A stretch of 64,000 nt of DNA from an uncultured bacterium (GCA_905215555.1 CAJMQU010000001.1:62001-126000); one strand, 5' to 3'. Shown: positions 55,446 to 64,000, numbered from the stretch's first letter. The notes: generated from the letters alone by a model not told the origin. Translations and numbers: made by a program.

Positions 55446-55931
55446 TTAGTCTGTCCTCTCATTTTCCATTCCAAGGAAAACTTCTTTTTCCTTAGCTAAT
55501 GTTTCTGTCCGTAGCTGATTTTTAGGGAAGTATTTGCTAAGTGGATAGCGAAAAAAGCTCATTGTGCTTACACGATAAAAGAATTTGCGATCAGGCTTAA
55601 AATAAATTTTGGATAGGCGTACTTCACTTGGCAAAACATCTTCCGGTGCTTCAAAACCATTGCTTGTGATGGCGGTTTGAAATGACCCCAATCCACTAAT
55701 TGTCACGGATTCGCCACCTTTCAGTATTTCTTCTATTGCTTTAGGTAAGTCAGTTAGGATAGATAAAACATCTCCTTCACTACGCCCGCTTCCCTGCGAT
55801 AGTATTTTAGCAAGATCCCGTTCTGTTTTACCACCTTTCACCTGTAGTTTTCGTTGTATTGCATAGTATAGAGACTTCATCCCTCCTGATGTTCTAAACT
55901 TTTTCTTACGAACAAAATAAATTAATCCCAT
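55446..55931 (-). CDS. HU-like DNA-binding protein with C-terminal extension
   Basis: 161 residues. An HU/IHF-like fold is suggested by SLYYAIQRKLQVKGGKTERD, LAKILSQGSGRSEGDVLSIL and VTISGLGSFQTAI. A non-HU tail follows after about residue 125 (YPLSKYFPKNQLRTETLAKE). Bacteroides genomes contain many such divergent HU-like genes, often beside mobile or accessory loci. It may organise DNA or regulate nearby genes. Its promoter (TATCTTTG, 56089-56096) would give a 150-nt leader containing inverted repeats. Confidence 0.75.
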   Translation of the reverse strand: MGLIYFVRKKKFRTSGGMKSLYYAIQRKLQVKGGKTERDLAKILSQGSGRSEGDVLSILTDLPKAIEEILKGGESVTISGLGSFQTAITSNGFEAPEDVLPSEVRLSKIYFKPDRKFFYRVSTMSFFRYPLSKYFPKNQLRTETLAKEKEVFLGMENERTD

Positions 55932-55985
55932 AATATCACTAACTACTTGTTAATTAAATATATAGTATTTCTTGATTATATCACT

Positions 55986-56009
55986 TTACCAAGTTATACA
56001 ACTTGGTAA
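55986..56009. repeat. Inverted repeat in the HU-like gene leader
   Basis: TTACCAAGTT and AACTTGGTAA flank ATAC. Related half-sites occur at 56043-56051 (TACAACTTA) and 56061-56074 (AGTTGTGCAACTTG). CCAAGTT also appears in the SusC leader motif nearby, so an operator is plausible. Confidence 0.6.
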
Positions 56010-56088
56010 CCTCAACATATACATCTAGGATATACTAACATATACAACTTAGTAATACCGAGTTGTGCAACTTGAGCTTTGATGATTG

Positions 56089-56096
56089 CAAAGATA
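56089..56096 (-). promoter_or_regulatory. -7 box for the HU-like gene
   Basis: TATCTTTG on the minus strand, 158 bp upstream of the start at 55931. Confidence 0.4.
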
Positions 56097-56153
56097 AGGA
56101 AAGAATGTAGAGAACCAAAAGTTATAAGGGAATAATGTAATCAAAATGATTAC

Positions 56154-56345
56154 CAAGTTCTCTTGGAACTTTGCTAATGCATAATTTAGAAAAGAGATAC
56201 ATAAAATAAGTTAAACTTTAACATAAAAGAGCCTATGGAACAAAAATTTACCTGACAGGAAAATAGCCTCAGCTATTTCCAACTGCCCATTTCCCCCCTA
56301 TTTCTGAGAAGATTATTTAATTAACTACAAAACCATCAACTACTT
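56154..56345 (+). promoter_or_regulatory. Conserved SusC leader, copy C (in front of a SusC relic)
   Basis: CCAAGTTCTCTTGGAAC (56154-56170), AAATAAGTTAAAC, GCCTATGGAAC, upstream ORF (56235-56255), stem AAATAGC/GCTATTT (56261-56278), then CAAAACCATCAAC before ATG 56346. Order and spacing equal copies A and B, on the opposite strand. Confidence 0.75.
56235..56255 (+). CDS. Putative leader peptide MEQKFT in copy C leader
   Basis: Six codons then TGA, matching MEQRFT of copy A codon for codon apart from CAA/CAG and AAA/AGA. It survives although the SusC behind it is broken. Confidence 0.4.
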   Translation: MEQKFT

Positions 56346-56450
56346 ATGAATGAAGATCGTAAAAGAAGAGCATCAGAAAACAATAAACTCTTCGCCACAG
56401 TAACAAGAAGTGTACTGTCCTTAAACATCAGCAATGTGACAGCTGTGTAA
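56346..56450 (+). pseudogene. SusC N-terminal relic
   Basis: ATG opens MNEDRKRRASENNKLFATVT and ends after 34 codons (NISNVTAV, TAA). The first residues match the N-termini of the SusC proteins at 44585 and 54065 (MNEDRKKRG), and the hydrophobic part aligns with their signal region. No SusC body follows in any frame; the next SusC (56573) has a different N-terminus. It is a decayed or replaced SusC gene start. Confidence 0.75.
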
Positions 56451-56534
56451 GCAACCTCTGGTTCTGCTTTAAGCTATAACTAAACTATTAACCCAATAGC
56501 AAGACTTAAAGTGAACCCCATCAATAGTATGATA

Positions 56535-56542
56535 TAATTTTG
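56535..56542 (+). promoter_or_regulatory. -7 box for the fourth SusC/SusD pair
   Basis: TAATTTTG, 30 bp upstream of ATG 56573 and downstream of the relic, giving the intact pair its own transcription start. Confidence 0.45.
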
Positions 56543-56572
56543 GACTATTAACCATTATTGTTTATTAAATCT

Positions 56573-59500
56573 ATGTTAAGGAAAAAACTTTTTATCCTAT
56601 CAGTAACCGGACTTATGCTTTTGTGCAGCGGTTACGTTCCTGGAATGAGTGTAAATGCACAGAATATCACCTCGTCAAGTACACAGAATTCAAAAAAAAC
56701 AACCGGAGTAGTAACTGATACTCAAGGCGAGCCTATTATCGGAGCAACAGTGCTGGTAAAAGGTACGAGCGTTGGTGCAGCAACTGACATTGACGGAAAA
56801 TTCTCTCTTGACGTTCCATCTAATGGTAAGGTTCTTATTGTCTCCTTTATCGGATTTGACGCGCAGGAAATTTCCATTACGAACAATACAACTTATAACA
56901 TCCAATTGAGCGGTACAGACTACGCTCTTGATGAGGTAGTTGTTACAGCATTAGGTATGAAGCGTGAAAAGAAAGCCCTCGGTTATTCCGTACAAGATGT
57001 GAAGGGTGACGCTCTCATCGAAAACCGCACTGCAAACATCGCCACCTCACTGAACGGTAAGATTGCAGGTATGAACATCTCCTCAACCTCTATCCCCGGT
57101 GGTTCAAACCGTATCGTCATTCGTGGTAACAACTCCATATCCGGCAATAATATGCCTTTAGTCGTGGTGGACGGCATCCCGTTTGATAACTCTCAAGGTG
57201 TTGACGATGTAAATACCAACTCATGGGGGGCAGGTTACTCGGACACCGGTGACGGATTATCCATGCTGAATCCGGATGATGTCGAATCAATATCTGTATT
57301 GAAAGGTCCTTCCGCCACAGCTCTTTACGGTTCACGCGGTGGTAATGGTGTAATCCTCGTCACCACCAAACAGGGACAAGGAGGCAAGACTAAAGTTTCT
57401 TACAACAGCAACTTCACTTTCGAAAATGTAATGATTCAACCAGAGTTCCAAAATGAATATGGTCAGGGAACGAACGGAGCATACGATGCCACATCCCGCA
57501 ACTCCTGGGGTCCCCAAATGGGTACTGTTGTTACAGACTGGACAGGCCAGACCCGTGCTATGGAAGCTAAAAACAATAACTACTCCGATTTCATGAATAC
57601 GGGTACATCCTGGAGCAATTCTCTTGACGTGACCGGTTCTTCCGGAAAGATGAATTATCGCGTAGGGCTGTCTAATACAACGCGCAAAGGCGTTATTCCC
57701 AATAATAAGTTGAATAAAACAAACTTCTCAGTTCGAGCAGGTGGTGAGATTATCAAAAATCTGACTCTTGATGCTAAACTGAATTATACTTACCAGAAAG
57801 GCGAAGGTCGTCCCGAATTCTCCGCATCCGGTTTCAACCCTATATTTGCTCTCATCTATACGCCGCGTAGCATCAATCTGCATGAGATGAAAAATGTTTT
57901 TGATAAAGACGGAAAAATAATCGACTGGTACCCCAGCATGCTTACAGTAGTTAATAACCCGTATGCATTAACTTCTCTCAGTGGCAACAAAGATGTAACC
58001 AACCGTATCAACGGTTTGGCATCCTTGTCTTATGAAGTTAACAGTTGGTTGAAAGCTATGATTCGCTTCGGTGGTGACACCTACAGTAAGAAAACCGAAA
58101 AATGGATACGCCATGATCTGATATCAAGCGCCGGTTACAAAGACGGACGTTTCTCAACCGGCCAATACAACATGGCTGAATATAATGCAGACTTTCTGAT
58201 AACAGCTCAGAAAGAGAATATTGCAAGCTCTAAATTCTCCGGTATGCTCTCTGTTGGCGGCAACCTAATGAACCGCCAATATAACAGTTTCCATGCGACA
58301 GCTGAGGGATTGAATATTCCCGAACTTTATACCATCCAGAATGGACAGTCGAAGACGACAAACACCTATAAGTCTGAGAAAGAAGTTCAATCCCTCTATG
58401 CATTGGGACAATTATCATGGGACAACTATCTGTTCTTTGATGTAACGGTACGTAATGACTGGTCTTCCACGTTGCCGAAGGACAATCGCTCATTCTTCTA
58501 TCCTTCATTCTCATTAGGTTGGGTAATAACCGATATGTTAACCAAGTTTAAAGTGGATGTTCCCAGTTGGATTTCCTTCGCCAAACTGCGTGCTTCTTAT
58601 GCCGAGGCAGGAAATGATACTGACCCATATCAGTTATTATCCGTATTATCTACGGTTTCCAACATGGCAGGTGGTCAAATGGGAGTTGCCGAGCCTTCTA
58701 TTAAAGCGAACTCTAATCTGAAACCGGAAATTATCAAATCAATGGAATTTGGTGCAGACATCCGGTTTCTTGACAACCGTTTAGGATTCGACGTTACGTA
58801 TTATAACAAACGCGCATACAATCAGATTATATCCATGCCGTCATCAATCACCTCAGGATACAGCGCCAAGTATATCAATGCCGGACGTGTTGACAACTGG
58901 GGTTGGGAGCTTCAGATGAATGCCACACCTATTCGTACCCGCAACTGGAACTGGAACCTTTGGGTCAACTTCGCCAAAAACTCTTCTGAAGTTGTAGAAC
59001 TTTACGAAGGAGTAGAATCCATCACCCTGGCACGTCCTATGGGACAGAACTGCTACGTAATGGCCAAAGTAGGCGAGCCTTACGGACAGATTTACACCAA
59101 TGGTTTCAAATATGACGAAAAAGGAAATCGCCTTATCGGTGACGATGGCAAATACATAGTAGATCCTACTCTTCGTGTTTCCGGCAATATGAACCCGGAC
59201 TGGACAGCAGGTATCGGCTCCTCACTCAGATGGAAAAACTTCTCTTTCGGTTTCCTGATCGACGTTCGTTATGGCGGTGATATTTATCTGCAATCCATGA
59301 TGCGTCTGCAATCCAATGGTCAGACTAAAGAAACTGTTGCCGGACGCGAAGAGTTTTATACAAACGGCAAGGGATTAATTTCTCAGGGAGTGAATGTGAA
59401 TACAGGAACTGCCAACACAGTGGAACTTAATCCTACGGCTTACTGGGGACAGTTCTACGGTAATATTGGAAACTACATTTATGATGCCACCAATGTACGC

Positions 59501-59728
59501 CTTCGCGAACTTAACTTCTCTTGGACAATGCCGGACAAATTATTCAACAAGACCATCATCAGCGGTATCAAGATCAGTGCTGTAGCCAATAATGTATGTT
59601 TCTTGTACAATAACCTTCCAGGATTCGATCCTGAATGTACATACTCCACTGGTAACGGACAGGGTGTAGAAACAGCAGCTTTGCCTTCTACCCGTTCATT
59701 TGGCTTCAATCTTAACGTTACATTCTAA
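56573..59728 (+). CDS. SusC-like TonB-dependent transporter (fourth pair)
   Basis: 1051 residues from ATG 56573 (MLRKKLFILSVTGLMLLCSG); the frame opens at a TTG at 56558, but ATG gives a normal signal peptide. Regulatory-like domain (TTGVVTDTQGEPIIGATVLV), plug (LDEVVVTALGMKREKKALGY; VVVDGIPFDNSQGVDDVN; GPSATALYGSRGGNGVILVT) and a barrel ending FGFNLNVTF. By plug sequence it is closer to the SusC at 24128 than to the two MNEDRKKRG types. SusD follows after 15 bp. Confidence 0.93.
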   Translation: MLRKKLFILSVTGLMLLCSGYVPGMSVNAQNITSSSTQNSKKTTGVVTDTQGEPIIGATVLVKGTSVGAATDIDGKFSLDVPSNGKVLIVSFIGFDAQEISITNNTTYNIQLSGTDYALDEVVVTALGMKREKKALGYSVQDVKGDALIENRTANIATSLNGKIAGMNISSTSIPGGSNRIVIRGNNSISGNNMPLVVVDGIPFDNSQGVDDVNTNSWGAGYSDTGDGLSMLNPDDVESISVLKGPSATALYGSRGGNGVILVTTKQGQGGKTKVSYNSNFTFENVMIQPEFQNEYGQGTNGAYDATSRNSWGPQMGTVVTDWTGQTRAMEAKNNNYSDFMNTGTSWSNSLDVTGSSGKMNYRVGLSNTTRKGVIPNNKLNKTNFSVRAGGEIIKNLTLDAKLNYTYQKGEGRPEFSASGFNPIFALIYTPRSINLHEMKNVFDKDGKIIDWYPSMLTVVNNPYALTSLSGNKDVTNRINGLASLSYEVNSWLKAMIRFGGDTYSKKTEKWIRHDLISSAGYKDGRFSTGQYNMAEYNADFLITAQKENIASSKFSGMLSVGGNLMNRQYNSFHATAEGLNIPELYTIQNGQSKTTNTYKSEKEVQSLYALGQLSWDNYLFFDVTVRNDWSSTLPKDNRSFFYPSFSLGWVITDMLTKFKVDVPSWISFAKLRASYAEAGNDTDPYQLLSVLSTVSNMAGGQMGVAEPSIKANSNLKPEIIKSMEFGADIRFLDNRLGFDVTYYNKRAYNQIISMPSSITSGYSAKYINAGRVDNWGWELQMNATPIRTRNWNWNLWVNFAKNSSEVVELYEGVESITLARPMGQNCYVMAKVGEPYGQIYTNGFKYDEKGNRLIGDDGKYIVDPTLRVSGNMNPDWTAGIGSSLRWKNFSFGFLIDVRYGGDIYLQSMMRLQSNGQTKETVAGREEFYTNGKGLISQGVNVNTGTANTVELNPTAYWGQFYGNIGNYIYDATNVRLRELNFSWTMPDKLFNKTIISGIKISAVANNVCFLYNNLPGFDPECTYSTGNGQGVETAALPSTRSFGFNLNVTF

Positions 59729-59743
59729 AATAAAGGAAAGAAT

Positions 59744-61396
59744 ATGAATAAGTTATTTAAATCTATTATAAGTATTGTCGGTCTTTCAATGACCCTTGTG
59801 GGCTGTGTCAGCGATTTTGATGATATGAATACTGACCCCAACAATCCGACACCAGGCTCAGTCGATCCTAAGTTTCAATTGATATTCATACAAGGACGCG
59901 GTATTCCTTACGCCAACCAGTGGCAGCAGATAGACCAATTGATGATCAGTACTTTCTGCGAATATGCAGCCAATGACGGTCTTTCAGCTTCCGACTATAA
60001 CATAGACTCACGCTATGTGGATAATATATGGGAGTTAACCTATACCGTACTGACCAATGCCAACTCTCTGATCCGTGCCAATGAAAGCAATCCGGTTCAT
60101 ACCAATGTCGTGCAAATGGCTCGCATCTGGAAAGCGTATGCTATGTTACGTTTAACCAACTGCATGGGCGATGTACCTTACTCTGAAGCTGCCAATGACA
60201 TTGATCAGCCCAAGTATGACACTCAAAAGGATATCTATTATACGATATTCGATGAATTGAAGGACGCCGCCAGCAAACTGAACGAATCAGCCGCCAATAA
60301 TGTAGGTTCCTATGACCTCATTTATGGCGGTGACGCTGCCAAATGGAAGAAGTTCGCTAATTCCCTCCGGTTACGTATGGCTGTCCGTATCTCTGACGTA
60401 GACGGCGCCAAGGCTAAAACAGAAGCTGCCACTGCTATCTCGGCAGGTGTATTCAGCAGTGATGCCGACGCCGCTTTCCTAACGCAAGGTGAAGATAAAT
60501 TTGCCCAGAACCCTATTTATTATCATAAAGGTTCTTCCGTATTGCATATGTCAACAGCTTACAAGCGTCTTGTAGAAGGCCTCGGCGGATTGGCATGGCC
60601 CACCGCAGCCGACCGTGAAGCAAACAAGAACATCACCGAAGCTATTCTTGCCGCCAAGAATGCCCCTGCTGTTGTCGATCCCCGTGCTCCTATTCACTTC
60701 GAACCGGCAGGTATCATCGAAACTCCTGCAACGGAAGGCATGGTCGGCAATTGGGATGGTACAGATCCGGGGCACGTTGCTTCCGGTGTAGGTGCTGCTA
60801 TGGACAACGGTCAGTTTGTTAGTGACTTTTCCAAAATCGGTCCATGGTATTATGAAACTATCGACAGAAAGTATCCCCTGTTTAAATACAGTGAACTGTG
60901 CTTCCTAAAAGCTATTGCCATTGAATTAGGCCTTGCGAACGGTGACGCTAAATTGGAATATGAAGCAGGCGTACGTTCAAGCATGACAGAACTCGGTATT
61001 CCGGAAAGTAATATTACAAGCTACCTGGCTTCTACCTCTCCGAACTATTACGGGACCACAGCCAAGTATGACGACACTACAGGAACCTGCAATACAGCGA
61101 TGGATAAAATTATTACCCAGAAATATATCGCTCAGTTCCAGGAATGCTCTTTCGAGACTTGGGCTGACCACCGTCAGTTCCACAAACCTACACTCATGCC
61201 ATTCGCAAGCGTAAGTTCAAGTGTGTTCAACATGAATCCTTCTGACCAGGCCAATAATATGCCGAACGCTTATATCAAGCGTATATATTATCCTTCTTCA
61301 GAATATACAGTAAATGCTGCTAATGTGAAAGAAGCCGAAAGCCGTATGGGTGGAAACAACAGTATACAAAACAATGTATGGTGGGACGTTAACTAA
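59744..61396 (+). CDS. SusD/RagB-family lipoprotein (fourth pair)
   Basis: 550 residues, lipoprotein signal (LSMTLVGC, Cys21) followed by VSDFDDMNTDPNNPTPGSVD. The helical core has KWKKFANSLRLRMAVRI, as in the SusD at 27248, so these two form one subtype. AAAGGAAAG before the ATG is a good ribosome-binding site. A terminator follows, so the pair forms a two-gene unit. Confidence 0.92.
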   Translation: MNKLFKSIISIVGLSMTLVGCVSDFDDMNTDPNNPTPGSVDPKFQLIFIQGRGIPYANQWQQIDQLMISTFCEYAANDGLSASDYNIDSRYVDNIWELTYTVLTNANSLIRANESNPVHTNVVQMARIWKAYAMLRLTNCMGDVPYSEAANDIDQPKYDTQKDIYYTIFDELKDAASKLNESAANNVGSYDLIYGGDAAKWKKFANSLRLRMAVRISDVDGAKAKTEAATAISAGVFSSDADAAFLTQGEDKFAQNPIYYHKGSSVLHMSTAYKRLVEGLGGLAWPTAADREANKNITEAILAAKNAPAVVDPRAPIHFEPAGIIETPATEGMVGNWDGTDPGHVASGVGAAMDNGQFVSDFSKIGPWYYETIDRKYPLFKYSELCFLKAIAIELGLANGDAKLEYEAGVRSSMTELGIPESNITSYLASTSPNYYGTTAKYDDTTGTCNTAMDKIITQKYIAQFQECSFETWADHRQFHKPTLMPFASVSSSVFNMNPSDQANNMPNAYIKRIYYPSSEYTVNAANVKEAESRMGGNNSIQNNVWWDVN

Positions 61397-61410
61397 AACC
61401 TGATCCACAT

Positions 61411-61449
61411 AAAATGCGTAGCTGAGCACTATTCTCCTACGCATTTTTT
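61411..61449 (+). terminator. Rho-independent terminator after the fourth SusD
   Basis: AAAATGCGTAG and CTACGCATTTT are perfect arms, and the right arm runs into T6. Confidence 0.85.
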
Positions 61450-61480
61450 ATGTACTTATTGTGAATATCAAAAGTTCATC

Positions 61481-61488
61481 TAACTTTG
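61481..61488 (+). promoter_or_regulatory. -7 box for the alpha/beta-hydrolase-like gene
   Basis: TAACTTTG, 30 bp upstream of ATG 61519. Confidence 0.5.
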
Positions 61489-61518
61489 TTGTATATATAC
61501 CAACTTATCTGAAAGAAT

Positions 61519-62556
61519 ATGGAAAACATTCTTCTTGCAATCTTTATATGGTGTTCCTCACTCTCTAACCAAGGATTTATAACAAGCCCCTATTCTCAGG
61601 AGCGGGACATCTCTTTTGTATATACTCCGGGAATCAAAATTCATATTAATGCTCCTTCAGAGGCCGAATTTGACAAGGACAAACCAACCAAACTGGTATT
61701 ATATGCCTTACCTAATGGCAACAGTACAGACTGGACCATTGGGAAACTGCCAGCAGAAGGTGACGACTGGCATTATCACATACAACATATCGGAGCACAG
61801 ACGCGGTTTATCAGAGCTACGAATCTAGAATTCAACTTCGTAACCATCTACTTGGAAGCCAACACCAAAAGTTGGGGAAATTGGAGAAAAGCCGAACCAT
61901 CACGAGACGAAAAGATTAAGGAAACAGTGGAATATCTCCTATCCCTTTTTGCCGAATATCACCCTCACATAGAACTGAACAGCCATAGCGGAGGAGGTAA
62001 TTTCATTTTCGGTTTCATGGATGCCAGTTCCGAAATTCCCGCCTATGTAAAGAAAATCTCTTTCATTGACAGTAACTATAACTGGGATAATGAACGTTAT
62101 GGCAACAAATTAAAAAAGTGGTTGGATGCTTCTCCCGACAACAGTTTATTCGTAGCTTGCTACGATGATGCAAATGCCCTGCTGGACGGAAAGCCATTCG
62201 TTTCCCAAAAAGGTGGAACCTGGCACAGAACACATCTGATGCAGCGCTATCTGAAAAAGAATATGAAACGACTGACATGGAACAAAACAAAAAATGACAG
62301 CATCATCTATTTTACCGCAGATAACCGGAGAATCCAGTTTTATTCCAGAAAGAATCCGGAACGCCAAATTTATCACACAATACTCGTGGAACGAAACGGA
62401 TATATCCAATCTGTGTTTTCCGGCACCAAATATGAAGGTAAAGGATACCAGTTTATGGGAAAAAGAGCCTACGATGCTTATCGTCAGAGCTCAATAAAAA
62501 AACCTCACATTTTTCAGTTTCCTCCCCGAAATAAAGAAAGTCATCACTGGAAGTGA
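61519..62556 (+). CDS. Secreted alpha/beta-hydrolase-like protein of unknown function
   Basis: 345 residues, with a short hydrophobic N-terminus (MENILLAIFIWCSSL). The order of strands and the nucleophile-elbow-like IELNSHSGGGNFIFGF (Ser157) suggest an alpha/beta hydrolase. KLVLYALPNGNSTDW before it would be the oxyanion-hole strand region. FIDSNYNW (about 187-194) could carry the acidic residue. The substrate is unknown; an esterase acting on an ester-decorated glycan or on lipid is possible. It is transcribed separately from the SusC/SusD pair upstream. Confidence 0.55.
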   Translation: MENILLAIFIWCSSLSNQGFITSPYSQERDISFVYTPGIKIHINAPSEAEFDKDKPTKLVLYALPNGNSTDWTIGKLPAEGDDWHYHIQHIGAQTRFIRATNLEFNFVTIYLEANTKSWGNWRKAEPSRDEKIKETVEYLLSLFAEYHPHIELNSHSGGGNFIFGFMDASSEIPAYVKKISFIDSNYNWDNERYGNKLKKWLDASPDNSLFVACYDDANALLDGKPFVSQKGGTWHRTHLMQRYLKKNMKRLTWNKTKNDSIIYFTADNRRIQFYSRKNPERQIYHTILVERNGYIQSVFSGTKYEGKGYQFMGKRAYDAYRQSSIKKPHIFQFPPRNKESHHWK

Positions 62557-62580
62557 CTTTGTCCGTCAGGCTAATACATG

Positions 62581-62638
62581 ACGAGGTCCTGGTAAACGAT
62601 AAAGTATATTCATAGAAAGTCAGACTCCAGGACCCCGT
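62581..62638. terminator. Long-loop inverted repeat between convergent genes
   Basis: ACGAGGTCCTGG (62581-62592) and CCAGGACCCCGT (62627-62638) pair with one mismatch around a 34-nt loop. GTTTTAC follows on the plus strand. Probably terminates one or both convergent genes. Confidence 0.55.
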
Positions 62639-62679
62639 GTTTTACAAATTATTCAGTGATGAAACCGATCTGATGACGA

Positions 62680-63786
62680 TCACAAGTTATATTCCTCATT
62701 AATCTTGTTCACCACTTCCAGCTTGCCATCTTTCAGCAAAGAGCGTGCATTAAAGAAGTTTACTCCGTCCGCTCCAGCTTCAATAGACAGCTTTGTAGCT
62801 TTATATAATTCTTCGGCAGTAATATCGGGTACAAATAGCCCTGACACATATTTATTCTTATGGAAAGTCTCCCGCAAACCGTTCTCAATGCTAAACGGTA
62901 TCCATTCCAGATTTTCCGAATAGAATGACTGATAATTCATCGGACAAACAATATCTATCTTCCAGGTAGGCCAGTCTTGATAAACCGTCATACGGGCACG
63001 GGTAGGATAAGGGAATACAGCTGCTGAAACCAGTTTTCCTTCGGCATGGGTGGCTTCCACAATTTCGTTCACCAGGGAAGTAACCTCATTCAGACGGAAC
63101 TGCAACCATTCCGGACTCATCCATGGAGCCTGCAAATCCAACGGAGAATAGCCGAATATCTTTTTGAACTTCTCTATCGCTACCGGATGATAACCGAAAT
63201 CATACTCAGCACGATAGGTATCTTGCTGAATTTTGAATTTATGCTGTTGCAGACATCGTCCCAATGCAGCATCATTATAACGGATAAAATCCAAATGCAC
63301 AGAAGCCAGTCCATCCAAGGCAGCATAAGAAGCCGCTTTATTTTTCATGAATTGCCGGGCTTCCGGCACTGAAGGACTCAACCACTTGTAATGCTTTACA
63401 TAAGGATCGTATTCATGACTGTTATACCCTATCCGGTTCACATCAAACCATTCGGGATGCGCCAATGCTACCGAATCTCCGGGAGCATTCACCGTAAATA
63501 TCCAGGCATGTACTTTGGCCCCTTTATAAGATTTAGCCGCTTCGATATAACGTGTAACCACCTCCGGCGAGCCACACATATAATAATTCTTGATACCAGC
63601 CTCATCGAAAGGTTTCATCCAAAGAATCAGAGATTCGACCGAGGCATTCTTATCCACATCGTCCCAGACGCCCAAAGCAATCTTCTGTTCCTGGTTCTGA
63701 ACCTTTTTCTTTTTACCGGCCGACAATGGCTGAATTGCCAAACTGAAAAAGCATACAAGTGCTACAAATAAATTAATAAATTTCAT
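62680..63786 (-). CDS. Secreted GHL10-like TIM-barrel glycosidase-like protein
   Basis: 368 residues with a signal peptide (ALVCFFSLAIQPLSAG) and a KKKK run after it. Barrel segments are KVHAWIFTVNAPGDSVA, LASVHLDFIRYNDAAL, LVSAAVFPYP and IDIVCPMNYQSFYSENLEWI. The HLDFIRY motif resembles the HLDDYFYP strand of GHL10-type enzymes such as the one at 45709, but the proteins are otherwise quite different. The substrate is unknown. The -7 box TATCTTTG lies at 63811-63818. Confidence 0.65.
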   Translation of the reverse strand: MKFINLFVALVCFFSLAIQPLSAGKKKKVQNQEQKIALGVWDDVDKNASVESLILWMKPFDEAGIKNYYMCGSPEVVTRYIEAAKSYKGAKVHAWIFTVNAPGDSVALAHPEWFDVNRIGYNSHEYDPYVKHYKWLSPSVPEARQFMKNKAASYAALDGLASVHLDFIRYNDAALGRCLQQHKFKIQQDTYRAEYDFGYHPVAIEKFKKIFGYSPLDLQAPWMSPEWLQFRLNEVTSLVNEIVEATHAEGKLVSAAVFPYPTRARMTVYQDWPTWKIDIVCPMNYQSFYSENLEWIPFSIENGLRETFHKNKYVSGLFVPDITAEELYKATKLSIEAGADGVNFFNARSLLKDGKLEVVNKINEEYNL

Positions 63787-63810
63787 GATGATGATTTTTT
63801 AGGTTCACAG

Positions 63811-63818
63811 CAAAGATA
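63811..63818 (-). promoter_or_regulatory. -7 box for the GHL10-like barrel gene
   Basis: TATCTTTG on the minus strand, 25 bp upstream of ATG 63786. Confidence 0.5.
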
Positions 63819-63921
63819 GTATTTCTTCTATATAAATAAGGTAAACAATCGATTATTTGCAAATTATTAATTATAATGCTAAAAATAATAAAATAAGTGT
63901 TTTTGATATTAAAATAAAGAG

Positions 63922-63929
63922 TATCTTTG
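63922..63929 (+). promoter_or_regulatory. -7 box for the last, partial gene
   Basis: TATCTTTG, 36 bp upstream of ATG 63965, with TTTG at 63902-63905 as a closely spaced -33 candidate. Confidence 0.45.
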
Positions 63930-63964
63930 TTGCAACGAACATCCTCCTTAACAATAATACTATT

Positions 63965-64000
63965 ATGAAGAAATATCTGCTACTTATCTTTTTATTGTGC
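63965..64000 (+). CDS. Start of an exported protein (runs off the window)
   Basis: Only MKKYLLLIFLLC is visible: a positively charged start, then a hydrophobic core, as in a signal peptide. The final Cys might be a lipobox. Promoter and spacing support a real gene; its identity cannot be told. Confidence 0.6.
   Translation, partial: MKKYLLLIFLLC

Noticed and set aside
39249..56450. Insertion sequence or transposon carrying the SusC/SusD pairs
   Set aside because: No transposase or integrase frame and no terminal inverted repeats were found; only leader similarity and a truncated neighbour hint at mobility.

Overview
The window looks like a chromosomal segment of a gut Bacteroides species (Bacteroidales). 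The evidence is four SusC/SusD-type outer-membrane pairs, many lipoproteins with a Cys at residue 18-22, TAnnTTTG-type -7 promoter boxes upstream of many genes, few strong Shine-Dalgarno sequences, and a Bacteroides-type housekeeping set. I recognised no tRNA, rRNA, insertion sequence or CRISPR array. All calls come from reading the sequence; no database search was run.

Layout. 1-18079 is mostly housekeeping: the 5' part of pta; a three-gene minus-strand operon of secreted proteins (LPP20-like, unknown, transglutaminase-like); an LrgA/LrgB pair; two acyltransferase-fold proteins (DUF2156, GNAT); a TldD/TldE pair; folP with the diadenylate cyclase cdaA; a TPR sensor kinase; murF; a VanZ-like protein; a sodium symporter with a helix-hairpin-helix protein. 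18080-19006 is a non-coding spacer with a 22-bp-period tandem array and a double-hairpin element.

19007-34197 is a polysaccharide utilisation locus (PUL), all on the plus strand. It holds a GH92 alpha-mannosidase, a membrane-spanning Kelch/wHTH/BTAD regulator, SusC, SusD, a GH99-like lipoprotein, three calcineurin-like phosphoesterases and an alkaline phosphatase. Four phosphatase-fold enzymes beside alpha-mannoside enzymes suggest a phosphate-bearing mannose glycan as substrate (phosphomannan, mannose-6-phosphate N-glycan or GPI glycan). This is inference. 34184-38942 returns to housekeeping: a LolD-like ATPase, tcdA, a cation/proton antiporter and asd.

39249-56450 holds two paralogous minus-strand SusC/SusD pairs. 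One (54065-45709) is followed by a DUF5018-like lipoprotein and a GHL10-type glycosidase-like lipoprotein. The other (44585-39249) stands alone and abuts a truncated AAA-type ATPase. Upstream of the first lie a BadF-type kinase and an HU-like protein. Both SusC genes, and a third place where only a 34-codon SusC relic remains (56346-56450), carry the same roughly 190-bp leader. It contains a GTTCTCTTGGAAC motif, a tiny upstream ORF (MEQ(R/K)FT or MEKKVSDQKK) and a stem-loop just after or overlapping the uORF stop. This looks like a dispersed regulatory module.

56573-63786 carries a fourth SusC/SusD pair with its own promoter, an alpha/beta-hydrolase-like secreted protein and a convergent glycosidase-like barrel protein. 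The window ends in the first 12 codons of another exported protein.
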